Positions 42,863 through 52,541 of a stretch of 64,000 nt of DNA are shown here, one piece after another. Within the stretch, counting starts at the first letter, position 1. Each line of letters starts with the position of its first letter. The DNA comes from Kineothrix sp. MSJ-39 (GTDB lineage Bacteria > Bacillota > Clostridia > Lachnospirales > Lachnospiraceae), in the NCBI RefSeq assembly GCF_018917935.1, contig NZ_JAHLPN010000001.1:248001-312000 (forward strand). Direction: 5' to 3'. The position numbers and the translations under genes were made by a program. Under the pieces are notes generated by a model. The model saw nothing but the letters and a program-made list of their open reading frames with translations, did no database searches and was not told where the DNA came from.

Positions 42863-44039
42863 TTTTTCTTTCCTCTCCGTCCATTGTGCGGATCCAGATA
42901 CTGCCCTCCGCCTTCATACCTTTTTGATACTTTTTTATTTTAACATCATTTTCTACAATTTGAATACCTTTTTGTTGTAAAGTTTGGCAAAATTTTTCAA
43001 ATTGCAGCTGCAAAAGTGTCTTCGCCGTTGTTTCGTCGTACGTTAAATTTTCCAGTGTATAGGCATTACAGGTGATCGTTCCGTAATACAGCGGCAGATA
43101 AAAATCACCGATCCCCGCCTGGTTCAGATCCGTCACAATATCATATTTTTCATAAGACGGAAGCATCCCCAGCGAAAAACTCTTTGTATAGATCCTCGCA
43201 TACCATACTTTCTTCTGCTCCCCCGTATAGACTTTCTTTTCATATGCAAAGGGAAGATTTCTTTTGTAGGGAAGGGACGCCCTGATACAGATATCCGCAT
43301 CCGCATGGACATACATGGTTTCCTTCAGCGTTTCATCGTCATTATAGACAGGAATTTCTCCCTGCACCAGACAATCCCCTTTTTTCACAGTATCCCCGGC
43401 TTTGACAAGTGGAATTCCCGCTCTTGTCACGATCGACTCCACCTCACCGTCCATTGTCGCAACCAGATGACACGGCTGCTTTTCCGTCTCCTTCTGTGGC
43501 AGAAGCTGGTCATTTTCCTTGACACTGATATACAGCCGCGTTCCCTGGATCCGCAGAGAAACCCAGGTCAGGAACGGATAAGTATCGCGCAGCTTTTTTT
43601 CCACCGCATCGATATCCACCTGTCTCATATAGGTGCCATAATACACATTTTCCTCCTGCAGAAACTGCAAAAGCATTTCTTTTGTCAACCTGTTCCCGCC
43701 TGTCAGCTCAATGTCCCACAAAAACTGCGAAACAAGATACAGACTGAGCAGACAGCACAGACAGCCGAGCAGAAAGATCCTTCTTTTTTTCCACCTGCGG
43801 GCAAAAAAAGGCAGTCCGCTTTTGGAAAGCAGGACCACCTTTGTTCTCGTTTTATGTACAATGGGTTTCAATTTGAAATAATCTGAAACATACAGATTCA
43901 TCTCATATCTGTTTTCCGATACCGAGATATCCCAAAGCTCGATATCATGTACACTACACAGGTTGAGAAACCGTTCCGGGGCAAAGCCTGTCACGCGGAT
44001 CCGCACAAAGCCGCGCAGAAAACGAATGATATTCAGCAT
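42855..44039 (-). CDS. yqfD: sporulation protein YqfD
   Basis: 394 residues. A cytosolic N-terminal domain (about 1-85; GFVRIRVTGFAPERFLNLC) is followed by one membrane helix (about 90-107), a POTRA-like region (LRDTYPFLTWVSLRIQGT) and a long outside domain. This is the YqfD family required at an intermediate stage of Bacillus sporulation. The pairing with yqfC upstream (10-bp gap) and phoH downstream is conserved in spore formers. Its presence supports a spore-forming host. Confidence 0.92.
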   Translation of the reverse strand: MLNIIRFLRGFVRIRVTGFAPERFLNLCSVHDIELWDISVSENRYEMNLYVSDYFKLKPIVHKTRTKVVLLSKSGLPFFARRWKKRRIFLLGCLCCLLSLYLVSQFLWDIELTGGNRLTKEMLLQFLQEENVYYGTYMRQVDIDAVEKKLRDTYPFLTWVSLRIQGTRLYISVKENDQLLPQKETEKQPCHLVATMDGEVESIVTRAGIPLVKAGDTVKKGDCLVQGEIPVYNDDETLKETMYVHADADICIRASLPYKRNLPFAYEKKVYTGEQKKVWYARIYTKSFSLGMLPSYEKYDIVTDLNQAGIGDFYLPLYYGTITCNAYTLENLTYDETTAKTLLQLQFEKFCQTLQQKGIQIVENDVKIKKYQKGMKAEGSIWIRTMDGEERKIE

Positions 44040-44049
44040 ACTGACCTCT

Positions 44050-44331
44050 CTATAAAAACAGGATTTTTTGTATCATACCTTCTATCTTCATTTCCTCATT
44101 TGTATAATATTCCACATGGAGACGCTTTCCCTGAAACTGGATCCTGCATCTGCCTGTGGCAATGACCACGGATTCATCCGTGCACTCCAGAATTCCCTTA
44201 TAATTTTCTATGAATGCTTCTTCCTGTCCTGTGATGCTGACAAGGGCTTCTCCCTTTGCCAGATCCTTTGGCAGGCGCAATGTATCGGAAATCTGTTCTT
44301 TTGTCTGTGCAAGTAATTTTGATCTCTTCAT
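44050..44331 (-). CDS. yqfC: YabP/YqfC-family sporulation protein
   Basis: 93 residues with the YabP/YqfC beta-rich pattern: an N-terminal LRLPKDLAKGEALVSITGQE, ENYKGILECTDESVVI and a closing IEGMIQKI. YqfC homologues are made in the mother cell under sigma-E. A small hairpin (TGCGG/CCGCA) lies in the 34-bp gap before it. It heads the yqfC-yqfD-phoH-pgpH-ybeY order. Confidence 0.92.
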   Translation of the reverse strand: MKRSKLLAQTKEQISDTLRLPKDLAKGEALVSITGQEEAFIENYKGILECTDESVVIATGRCRIQFQGKRLHVEYYTNEEMKIEGMIQKILFL

Positions 44332-44365
44332 ACTGCATTATATGCGGTATTTCCGCAGAAAGAAC

Positions 44366-45670
44366 CTAGGAGATCACCTGTTTGATCAGCGGACTCTCCT
44401 CTGGTTTTTCCGCGCCGATCGTAATTGCCTGTAAGAAACGCTCCTTTGCCTGCAGAAGTTTTTCCGGATCGTTGGCATAGATCGTAGCAAGGCTCTCTCC
44501 CGCCTGCACCGGGTCTCCCTTCTTTTTATGCAGAACAAGACCGACAGCCGGATCGATCGTATCTTCCTTCTTTTCTCTGCCGCCGCCTAAAAGCAGGGAG
44601 CAGATACCCACTTCATCACATACGATCTTCTGTAAAAATCCGGACTCTTTGGCACAGACCTCTTCCCGGATCTTTGCCAGCTGAAACAGGGACGGATCAT
44701 AAATATACGCCGGATCTCCGCCCTGCGCCTTGATAAATTCCGCCAGCTTTGTGAGCGCGCTGCCATCTTCTATCGTCTGCCGCAGCATTTCTTCTGCCTG
44801 CCCTTTTGTCTCTGCGATACCGCCCGCAAGCAGCATATAACTACCCAGTGTCAGACACAGCTTCGTAAAATCTGCCGGGCCTTCCCCTTTCAGCGTCTGT
44901 ATCGCCTCAATCACTTCCAGTGCATTTCCGACTGCATACCCAAGCGGCTGATCCATATCGGTAATGACCGCGATCGTCTTTCTGCCCGCACCGTTTCCGA
45001 TCTCTGTCATTTCTTTTGCCAGGCTGACCGCATCCGCTTCCTGTTTCATGAAAGCACCGCTTCCTGTCTTGACATCCAGCACGATCGCATCTGCCCCGCA
45101 GGCTAACTTTTTGCTCATGATGGAGCTTGCGATCAAAGATATCTGATCGACCGTCGCTGTCACATCCCTGAGCGCATACAGCTTTTTATCCGCCGGTGCC
45201 AGATCCTTTGTCTGTCCCATAATCGCAATTCCGATCTCATTGACATTTTTCTCAAATGTATCGATCGCAATATCCGTATGAAAGCCCGGAATGCTTTCCA
45301 GCTTGTCGATCGTTCCGCCCGTATGTCCCAGTCCTCTGCCGCTCATCTTTGCAACTTTACAGCCGCAGGCTGCCACCATCGGTGTCAGTGCCAGACTTGT
45401 TTTGTCTCCGACACCGCCCGTACTGTGTTTGTCTACTTTTACGCCCGAAATACCGGACAGATCCAGCATGTCCCCGGAATGTGCCATGGAAAGGGTAAGC
45501 TGCAAAGTTTCTTCTTTTGTCATGCCCTGAAAATAAATTGCCATCATCATGGCAGACATCTGATAATCCGGAATATCTCCCTTTGTATAGCCTTCTACCA
45601 TATAAACGATCTCTTCCGGTGAAAGCACTCCACCGTTTCTCTTTTTCGTGATCAGATCATACATTCTCAT
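44366..45670 (-). CDS. pdp: pyrimidine-nucleoside phosphorylase
   Basis: Splits uridine, thymidine and deoxyuridine with phosphate. The 434 residues contain [34 protein letters not shown] and [10 protein letters not shown], all typical of the family, and the C-terminal [15 protein letters not shown] lipoyl-like region. GGAGGAACGCGT precedes the ATG. It follows the XrtG locus by 47 bases on the same strand with no visible terminator. It is nonetheless metabolically unrelated. Confidence 0.93.
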   Translation of the reverse strand: MRMYDLITKKRNGGVLSPEEIVYMVEGYTKGDIPDYQMSAMMMAIYFQGMTKEETLQLTLSMAHSGDMLDLSGISGVKVDKHSTGGVGDKTSLALTPMVAACGCKVAKMSGRGLGHTGGTIDKLESIPGFHTDIAIDTFEKNVNEIGIAIMGQTKDLAPADKKLYALRDVTATVDQISLIASSIMSKKLACGADAIVLDVKTGSGAFMKQEADAVSLAKEMTEIGNGAGRKTIAVITDMDQPLGYAVGNALEVIEAIQTLKGEGPADFTKLCLTLGSYMLLAGGIAETKGQAEEMLRQTIEDGSALTKLAEFIKAQGGDPAYIYDPSLFQLAKIREEVCAKESGFLQKIVCDEVGICSLLLGGGREKKEDTIDPAVGLVLHKKKGDPVQAGESLATIYANDPEKLLQAKERFLQAITIGAEKPEESPLIKQVIS

Positions 45671-45717
45671 ACGCGTTCCTCCCTTTCATTCCATACATTC
45701 CCATTTTTGCTTCTCTT

Positions 45718-46815
45718 TTAATCCAGCAGACTCATGACATATGTTCTTGCCGGCGTTTCACTTACCTCGATCATAAAGATCATCCATCCTAACGGATTCA
45801 GTTCTTTCTGCAGGCTGTCCAGTAAAAATTCCGTCAGATTTTCCAGTGTCGGATTGACCGCTGTAAACGGTTCAAAATCATTGATGACCCGGCTCTGATA
45901 CTGATGCAGAAATTCCTCTACCTTTTTCTCTACCTGATTGAACAAAACAAGCCCACTGCTCATCTTCGCTACATGCAGCACGATCTCCCACGTATGCGGA
46001 TGTACCTCTCCCCTTGTTCCGTCAATATAGATCGCATGTGATGCATTCAGGTAAAAATTGAATTTATACTGATTCTTCGGAATACTTTCCAGATCCAGCA
46101 CTTCCTTCTCTTCCTGCTGATTCTTCAGCATTTTCGCTTCTTCTGCCTTTTTTTCCGCAAGCTTGTTCTTTTCCACTTCCTGCTCCAGCAGAAGCTGCTT
46201 TTGCTGCAGTTCTCCTGTCAGCCTTGCGATCTTTCTTCTGCCCCTGATCTGGATAAACTGCAGATAATATACGATCATAACAAAACAGACCGCAGCAATG
46301 ATACCGTACATCAAGATGTGCATATACATCATATCATATCCTGTGATCATTTTCACATAATCTTCTCTGACACAGACACCTACCGTATAACCGTTTTCCG
46401 TCTGAAAGACAGATGTTCTGTACACGCCCCTGCTGTTTTCCAGACGTTTCATATACGTTGTCAGATCAAGCTGCTGTGCCTCCACTGTATTCATTTCCGC
46501 AGTGTTTTTTACAAATAAAAGCTGTCCATCCTTTTCAATATATACAAACTGACTGGAAGATGTTTCAAATCCTTCCTCTATATTTGCGATCAATCTGTCC
46601 AAATAGGTATCTGCCGGCTCTGTTTCCGTCTGCAATACGATATTATAAGCAGTCTGCTGTTGCTGCTGTAAATAGGTATTTAATCCATTTTCAATCAGCG
46701 TCTCCATTTCCAGCTTCATGATCCAGACAAAAAGGATTCCCAGAAACAGCGTACCAAAGGTCAATATAAAATTAAACGGACTGTCCGTCCTGCGCAGTTT
46801 CCTGTTTTTCTTCAT
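45718..46815 (-). CDS. XrtG-locus membrane protein with C-terminal PTPS-like domain
   Basis: 365 residues. It has a membrane helix (about 15-35), an outside sensor-like region (about 36-165), a second helix (about 168-190), a charged coiled coil (about 195-245) and a cytosolic 6-pyruvoyl-tetrahydropterin-synthase-type domain (about 250-365). The PTPS zinc histidines are present in NASHAIYI and VHPHTWEI, and the late glutamate in SETPARTY. No cysteine occurs in that domain, so the usual catalytic Cys is missing. PTPS-related domains are a known companion of XrtG. A ligand-sensing or assembly role is inferred; enzymatic activity is unlikely. Confidence 0.82.
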   Translation of the reverse strand: MKKNRKLRRTDSPFNFILTFGTLFLGILFVWIMKLEMETLIENGLNTYLQQQQQTAYNIVLQTETEPADTYLDRLIANIEEGFETSSSQFVYIEKDGQLLFVKNTAEMNTVEAQQLDLTTYMKRLENSRGVYRTSVFQTENGYTVGVCVREDYVKMITGYDMMYMHILMYGIIAAVCFVMIVYYLQFIQIRGRRKIARLTGELQQKQLLLEQEVEKNKLAEKKAEEAKMLKNQQEEKEVLDLESIPKNQYKFNFYLNASHAIYIDGTRGEVHPHTWEIVLHVAKMSSGLVLFNQVEKKVEEFLHQYQSRVINDFEPFTAVNPTLENLTEFLLDSLQKELNPLGWMIFMIEVSETPARTYVMSLLD

Positions 46816-48187
46816 GTTTTTCTTCCTTATTTGTTAATTTTTTTAACCCCTTATGCCACGAGATCAGCCATGCAAAATCATGGCAGACTATGTGCTTTAC
46901 CTGTCCCCATTCTTCCTTCCATGTCTGCGTACGCCAGGCACCGGTTGTTTTGATGCTGTTTAATATGCCTGCCATACGGAACCAGTAGATCACAAAATTG
47001 TAAAAAGGCAGCAATAACAGAATCAGTACGTTCCGGGCATAAAACCTGCGCAGTTTTTTGTCATACCCCAAATATGACAAAATATTCAAATAGTATAAAA
47101 ATGCCGACAATACATATAAAATGTAGATCAGCACAAGTGAAATCAAAATAAAGGAAAACGGATAATTTAAAAAAGTCAGGCAGATCAGCGCAAAATACCA
47201 GATCATACGCGGAAACGCAAAGGTATGGTCAAACATGATGACTCTTGTCATAAAGTTTGTCAGAAATCCCTTTACCACACTGCCTCTGTCCATAAACATA
47301 TGGGCAACTTCCAGTTCTCCTCTCTGCCAGCGCTGTCTTTGCAGACAGAGCTTTTGCAGATTTTCGATCGGATCCACGAAAAAGACAGCATTTTCACAGA
47401 TCGCGATCTTCTGGTGGAGCAGTTTCCGTACCTGAAAGGTAACATGTGTATCCTCACAGACTGTCTCTGTATTATATAACTGAGTCTTTAATATCGTTGA
47501 TTTCCGAAACGCGGAAAACGCACCTGACATTGTAAAGATACTGTTCAGCTCCGCTTCAAAGTTACGGCCTGCCAGAAACGCCTGTGCATATTCATAAAAT
47601 TCCGTCTTCTGGAATATACGCCGGAACGGATTTTTCTCCGCTTTAATCATTTCCGGATTCGTCAGGATCGTCCCCGTCATACAGTGCAGCTCATTATGGG
47701 ACTCAAACCGCTTTACCAGGTTGGAAAGTGCCTGCGGATGCAGGATACCGTCCGAATCGATATGGATGATATATTTCCCTTCTGCATGAAACAGTGCCAT
47801 ATTTAAGGCTCTGGATTTTCCCTGCTCGGAATTCATCCATTTCAGATTCATCTGCGGATGCTCCTTCTGATAGGCTGTATAGATTTCAAAGGAATTATCC
47901 TTACTGCCGTTATTGACCAGCAGGACATCCAGCTGCTCCGGTTGATAAGCACTGTTCCTGATCGAGTCCAGACAGGCATACAGAGTATCTGCCGAATTAT
48001 AGACCGGAACGATCAGCGTAACAGGCGGATAATAGGTAAGCGGTGTGTCCTTTTTATACAGGATACGCTTTTTTACGAGCAGGAAGAAACCTGCAACTGC
48101 CGGTACGATTTCCATGATCAGAGGAATAATGATCCAGGATACCCAGAAAACAATTTCATTAGACAGAAGTGTCAGTATTCTTTGCAT
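46772..48187 (-). CDS. XrtG-associated family 2 glycosyltransferase
   Basis: About 471 residues from the ATG at 48187, with GGAGG upstream; it overlaps xrtG by 29 bases. An N-terminal membrane region precedes the GT-A domain: TLIVPVYNSADTLYACLDSI, HIDSDG for metal and sugar-nucleotide binding, ETVCEDTHVTF and QRQRWQRGE. Two or three C-terminal helices follow. The layout is that of processive GT2 enzymes. I recall a TIGRFAM for a putative glycosyltransferase associated with exosortase G (TIGR03111) that fits. It probably builds or attaches a glycan for the XrtG-processed protein, by inference. Confidence 0.87.
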   Translation of the reverse strand: MQRILTLLSNEIVFWVSWIIIPLIMEIVPAVAGFFLLVKKRILYKKDTPLTYYPPVTLIVPVYNSADTLYACLDSIRNSAYQPEQLDVLLVNNGSKDNSFEIYTAYQKEHPQMNLKWMNSEQGKSRALNMALFHAEGKYIIHIDSDGILHPQALSNLVKRFESHNELHCMTGTILTNPEMIKAEKNPFRRIFQKTEFYEYAQAFLAGRNFEAELNSIFTMSGAFSAFRKSTILKTQLYNTETVCEDTHVTFQVRKLLHQKIAICENAVFFVDPIENLQKLCLQRQRWQRGELEVAHMFMDRGSVVKGFLTNFMTRVIMFDHTFAFPRMIWYFALICLTFLNYPFSFILISLVLIYILYVLSAFLYYLNILSYLGYDKKLRRFYARNVLILLLLPFYNFVIYWFRMAGILNSIKTTGAWRTQTWKEEWGQVKHIVCHDFAWLISWHKGLKKLTNKEEKHEEKQETAQDGQSV

Positions 48188-48764
48188 AACGGAATCCTCC
48201 AATCTTCTGTTTTACAATCTGCGATCTGGTAAAAATATAATAATAGAGGATCACAGACAAAGTATAAAAAATAATTCTGCCAACGATGGTATGTGCAATA
48301 TAATACGCATCATTGCCAAAATAGTAGATGGTTGTACAGATCACAAATAACCGGATAATGTTGGCAAAAAAGATCATCATACAGCCCAAAACCGATAAAA
48401 TAATGCGCTGCATCCAGTCATATACCCGGAAAAAGGCAAGCATGGAAACATATGCCATCATCTCGATAATACCGGAACATTCATAGTCGATACACAAAGA
48501 AATGGCTTCCCTTCCATGCTGCACAAACAACATACTGTATTCACTGTAAGACTCGTAAAAGCCTGTCATTCTTCCTATCACACCTGCAGCGGAGCATACC
48601 AGACTGGTCAGTGGCTGGATCGCCACCGGCTGGATCCACATCATCATAAACACAAAGAGTCCGACACTGCCCCAGATAAACTGATAAAAATACAGCTTTC
48701 CCCGCGTAAACACAGACAGCAGGTATATCCAGACAAGAAAGCAGACTACTGTAAAAATCGTCAT
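48159..48764 (-). CDS. xrtG: exosortase family protein XrtG
   Basis: Multi-pass membrane cysteine transpeptidase predicted to cut C-terminal sorting signals in Gram-positive bacteria. The 201 residues show the exosortase triad in order: Cys96 in DYECSGIIEM, Arg138 in FFANIIRLF and His158 in YYIAHTIVGRIIFY. The start overlaps the stop of its likely substrate gene by 4 bases (ATGA), so enzyme and substrate are translationally coupled. The family (recalled as TIGR03110) is known from sequence, and as far as I know has no biochemical characterisation. Confidence 0.9.
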   Translation of the reverse strand: MTIFTVVCFLVWIYLLSVFTRGKLYFYQFIWGSVGLFVFMMMWIQPVAIQPLTSLVCSAAGVIGRMTGFYESYSEYSMLFVQHGREAISLCIDYECSGIIEMMAYVSMLAFFRVYDWMQRIILSVLGCMMIFFANIIRLFVICTTIYYFGNDAYYIAHTIVGRIIFYTLSVILYYYIFTRSQIVKQKIGGFRYAKNTDTSV

Positions 48765-49483
48765 GATTTCTGTAATCCTTTCTTTTTTCCGAGAAGTCCG
48801 AATAAAACAACCGCTCCTGCCATCAGCAGAATACTGAAAGATGCACCTGTGGAAGTTCCTACCATTGTGACTTTTCCACCACCGACATTAGGCATGGTCA
48901 CTTCTACTTTTGCACCACTCGCGATCGTTCCCTGCTCAAGTCCCATCAGCTTCTCCACCTCTGAGATTTTCATTCTGACCTCAAACCGGTCATTCGGATC
49001 TCCGCTCGATACTGTAACTGCAGCATCCCCCCAGCTGTAAGCCGGGTAATAGGTGAATGGGCTGAGCCCTGTATAAATACCGTCTTTGCTTAAATTGACA
49101 TTCTTTCCCCAGTCAATTCCGTTTCTGTCCGCTGTTGGATATCGCAGAAAGAACGGAAGCTGTTTTCCGTTTACGTGTAAATAATAAGCATCTATCGGAA
49201 TAGGGGAACTGTAAAGCGGATGCATTTCCACATAAAGATACATATACTCCCCATCCCGTACCAGTGCAGCCTGATTATTACAAAGCTGGTTGTTACTGTA
49301 ATAGGTGATCATTGTCTTGGGAATTCCTTCCCAGTCATCATAATAGCCGTCGATCGTGATCCCACCTGCGGCTTTTGCCTCTATACAGTTTACCGGCACA
49401 ATTGCTATTATAACCAAACAAGACAGAACCAGACTTGCTATCCTATGCTTCCAATTTTTGTTTTTCTTTTGTATGCTCTTCAT
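48761..49483 (-). CDS. Firmicu-CTERM secreted protein, predicted XrtG substrate
   Basis: 240 residues. The N-terminal signal peptide is basic, then hydrophobic (about 15-35), and cleaves near AKAAG. The mature part begins ITIDGYYDDWEGIPKT, a CBM9/DOMON-like opening with DDW. The tail is a sorting signal: VGTSTGASFS, a hydrophobic stretch, then GKKKGLQKS, fitting the Firmicu-CTERM pattern recognised by XrtG. The start could be the ATG at 49492 or at 49483; the latter has the better ribosome spacing. It overlaps the upstream PTPS-membrane gene by about 40 bases. It is the only CTERM-type tail I saw in the window. Confidence 0.88.
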   Translation of the reverse strand: MKSIQKKNKNWKHRIASLVLSCLVIIAIVPVNCIEAKAAGGITIDGYYDDWEGIPKTMITYYSNNQLCNNQAALVRDGEYMYLYVEMHPLYSSPIPIDAYYLHVNGKQLPFFLRYPTADRNGIDWGKNVNLSKDGIYTGLSPFTYYPAYSWGDAAVTVSSGDPNDRFEVRMKISEVEKLMGLEQGTIASGAKVEVTMPNVGGGKVTMVGTSTGASFSILLMAGAVVLFGLLGKKKGLQKS

Positions 49484-52400
49484 TTTCCTCATTCCTTTTC
49501 ATGTCGTATTTGTTGATTCCCCACAAAAATAATAAGATCAAAATGATGCCCACAAGGCTTACGATCATCCCCTGTTTCAAATACGGATACTGCAGCCGGA
49601 TCACCGTTGTACCCTTTCCGACAGATACCAGATACCAGTCTACGGTAATCTCTCTGTCAGGATGAAAAATATCATAATAGGCAAGCGCCGTATTCGTATT
49701 TTCATAATCTGTCTGTATTGTGATCGTATCACGATCCTGCACAATTTCAAGCGGAACAATTTCCCGTTTTGGAATTGTCTCTCTGTCTACGCCAAGCACC
49801 TGTTCCAGAAGTACGTAAACAGTTTCATCTCTGGTAAGCTGCAGATGATACGGCAGATTCATTGCCAGAAATGTGATATTTTCATAAGCAGATACACTTC
49901 CCACATAAGGAAGCACCCGTTCTCCGACTCTGACAGTTCCATCCACCCGATTTAGTCCGTTCAGATATACAGTATTCCAGTCTGCATCTTCTGCCGAAAA
50001 CTCCTGCGGCGTATAACTCTTATCCAGATAAGTCAGTTGTCCATAAGTATCTTTCAACGTAATGCTCTGGGCTGTCACGCCCAGAAAGGTTGTAACACCT
50101 TTGGCGTCATTTGTCGAAATATGGTTCATATCTATTATGATATGCACACCGGCATCGGAAAGCTTCTGCAAAAGTGTTTCTGCGATCTTTTTGTCTTCAT
50201 AAGTAAAATCGGACAGATAGATCGTTTTATAAAGAGATAGTTCGTCAAATGTATAGTGATCGATACAGGCATCCGACAATTCTTCAAAAGCCGGAAATAA
50301 CCTGGCAAGATCCGCACCGCCGCCACCGATCGCAGCAGCCTCATACGTTGTGACCGTTCCAAACTGCTCCGGTGTATCCACTGTGTACAGCAGATAATCC
50401 GCTCCCTGTTCCTGCAGGCTGTAACCACTTGCTTTTGCCGCTTCCGTTACTGCCGGAATATCCTCTTCCTGCTGCGGCAATAAGGCGATCCGAAGAAGCA
50501 CCGTATCATTGCCCATCAAAAGGCATCGATCAAACAGATAATAAAAATCGCCCTCCGCGTAAGCACTGTTCAACTGTACGATATTGACTGCCGTCGCCGC
50601 GCCCTGCCATGCCCAGCCAAAGGTATAATCCTTTGACGGCTCCACGGCCGAGATCATATAAGCGGCAAATGCGCCATAACTGCTCAGGTCAAAAAGTGCC
50701 AATCTCTGTTTCGTCAGCTCTTTTGCCTGTAAAATACCATAATTTTCCGCACGCCGCATCTGCGCTGCACTGACATTGGTTACCCGGTCTGCCTTCTCCG
50801 CATACAGATAGAAACGCGCCGGATACAGATCCACCAGCAGGATCATACAAAGTGCGATCAAAACCCTCTTTCTGGCATTCTTCCAGAGCAGAAATGCCAT
50901 AAACGTAAACCCAAGTCCGACCGGAATAAAGCGGATCATCCAGAAAAACTGATGAAACGGCACTTTGGAGTAAAAATCATATAAGGAATTTGTCGTGGAA
51001 AAGAATAAAAACAGTCCCGTGATAAAGCCTGCTTCACTCTTTCTGCCTGCAAACAGCATACCAATGATCCCCACGATAAAAATACCGATCCCATAATAAA
51101 AGGTTTCCAGTTCTCCGCTGTATCTGTCCGCAGGATTCAGGGACGTGAATCCATCCGCAAAAAAATCCCGCATAACCTGTGCGGTTCCTGCCTCACTCAT
51201 TCCCATCAATCCACCGCGCAGTGCCGGTACAAGCCAGATACCGATCAGAAGGAAGGAAAGTACCATTCCGGTGAGCAGAAAAATACCGCGCCAGATCCGC
51301 TTATTGCAGACCGCATCAAAACAGACAAACAAGAACGTGGTAATACCTACCATTGCCGCTATCATCAGATGACACAACGCAATAAGTGCCATCAAAAGAA
51401 TAACTGCATACATGGCTTTTGTCCGTTTTTCCTCTAAAAACTGCCAGATCGCATAAAGCAGATACGGCAGCAGCGTTGCCACGACCGCACGCGGAATATT
51501 ACCTTCCGCAAACAGAACACGCATATTATCCGGCAAAAGGAACCATGCCACCCCCAGAAAAGCTGCCAGATACTGCTTCTGATAACGGACACCGAACATA
51601 AGCCATCCACAGGCACCCAGCACAAGCAAAACACCCAGAAACAGAATGTAGCTGCTCATCAGATTTCCACCCGTCAGAAACAGACACCCCGCCAGCATAT
51701 ACAACGGAACAGGTGCCCAGTAACGCATCAGTTCAATGCCGTTATACCAGCTTGCATCATACAGAATATACCAGTTTCCTTCTTTGATTCCTTCGTAGAC
51801 CAGACGTCCGCGATACATATGGTTCAGCGTATCCGATCCGCGCGGATAAATGCCTGACTCCGTAACGGTATACATCATGACCGCGGCGCTGACCAAAATA
51901 AAAAGAACGGCTAGCAGAGTCTTCTTCCATCCGTTTCCGGCTATACGAACCCCACTATCTGTTCTTTCATGATCACCCATTGTTTTCTGCTCTGCAGCTT
52001 TTTCGCTGCCTGCTGCATCCTCTACAGCTATCGCTGTCTGCACCTTTTCTTTGCTTTCCGCAGTTTTTTCCTTCTCTTTTACCCCATTTTCTGCGGACTT
52101 AATCGTTATCGTAGATTCCTGTACCTTATCCTGTAAATGAAGATCTGCAATTTCATGCACCCGGTTGATGCTTGCATCATATAATTCCTTTGTAACGGAA
52201 TACGTGCGTACCGGCGTTTCATAAATATCAAGCCGCAGCAGGGATAACTCATCCTGCAGCACCTTGGTCAGCTCTTCAAAAAATACATTGCCAATGTTTT
52301 CCAGTGTCGTGTCACCATTTTCAAATCCGTGCATCTCATCGAGATACCGGTTCTGAAACGGTGACAGCCAGCTTTCAATCTTCTGCTCGATCTCCTGATA

Positions 52401-52535
52401 CAGCTCCATTTTCCGCTGTGCTTTCAAATAAAGCACAATGGAGAATGTATGCTGATGTCTGCCGGCTTTGTCACCGATTACATTGGAATGTTCCGCATGT
52501 AATTCAAACTTCAGCTTATAGATATTCTGTCCCAT
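49443..52535 (-). CDS. large membrane protein with N-terminal PTPS-like domain (PTPS_related)
   Basis: 1030 residues. An N-terminal PTPS-like domain (about 1-125) has FELHAEHSNVI, GRHQHTFSIVLYLKA and IYETPVRTYSV: zinc histidines present, no cysteine. A Lys/Glu-rich linker (about 140-195) leads to about eleven membrane helices (about 205-590), an outside domain (about 600-985) and a last helix (about 990-1008) with a charged tail. The membrane part fits the PTPS_related family and resembles large GT-C or YfhO-like proteins. It may handle the lipid-linked sugar used with the neighbouring GT2; that is inference. There is no clear ribosome site, so it may be coupled to the small gene 6 bases upstream. 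Confidence 0.8.
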   Translation of the reverse strand: MGQNIYKLKFELHAEHSNVIGDKAGRHQHTFSIVLYLKAQRKMELYQEIEQKIESWLSPFQNRYLDEMHGFENGDTTLENIGNVFFEELTKVLQDELSLLRLDIYETPVRTYSVTKELYDASINRVHEIADLHLQDKVQESTITIKSAENGVKEKEKTAESKEKVQTAIAVEDAAGSEKAAEQKTMGDHERTDSGVRIAGNGWKKTLLAVLFILVSAAVMMYTVTESGIYPRGSDTLNHMYRGRLVYEGIKEGNWYILYDASWYNGIELMRYWAPVPLYMLAGCLFLTGGNLMSSYILFLGVLLVLGACGWLMFGVRYQKQYLAAFLGVAWFLLPDNMRVLFAEGNIPRAVVATLLPYLLYAIWQFLEEKRTKAMYAVILLMALIALCHLMIAAMVGITTFLFVCFDAVCNKRIWRGIFLLTGMVLSFLLIGIWLVPALRGGLMGMSEAGTAQVMRDFFADGFTSLNPADRYSGELETFYYGIGIFIVGIIGMLFAGRKSEAGFITGLFLFFSTTNSLYDFYSKVPFHQFFWMIRFIPVGLGFTFMAFLLWKNARKRVLIALCMILLVDLYPARFYLYAEKADRVTNVSAAQMRRAENYGILQAKELTKQRLALFDLSSYGAFAAYMISAVEPSKDYTFGWAWQGAATAVNIVQLNSAYAEGDFYYLFDRCLLMGNDTVLLRIALLPQQEEDIPAVTEAAKASGYSLQEQGADYLLYTVDTPEQFGTVTTYEAAAIGGGGADLARLFPAFEELSDACIDHYTFDELSLYKTIYLSDFTYEDKKIAETLLQKLSDAGVHIIIDMNHISTNDAKGVTTFLGVTAQSITLKDTYGQLTYLDKSYTPQEFSAEDADWNTVYLNGLNRVDGTVRVGERVLPYVGSVSAYENITFLAMNLPYHLQLTRDETVYVLLEQVLGVDRETIPKREIVPLEIVQDRDTITIQTDYENTNTALAYYDIFHPDREITVDWYLVSVGKGTTVIRLQYPYLKQGMIVSLVGIILILLFLWGINKYDMKRNEENEEHTKEKQKLEA

Positions 52536-52541
52536 ACGTTG

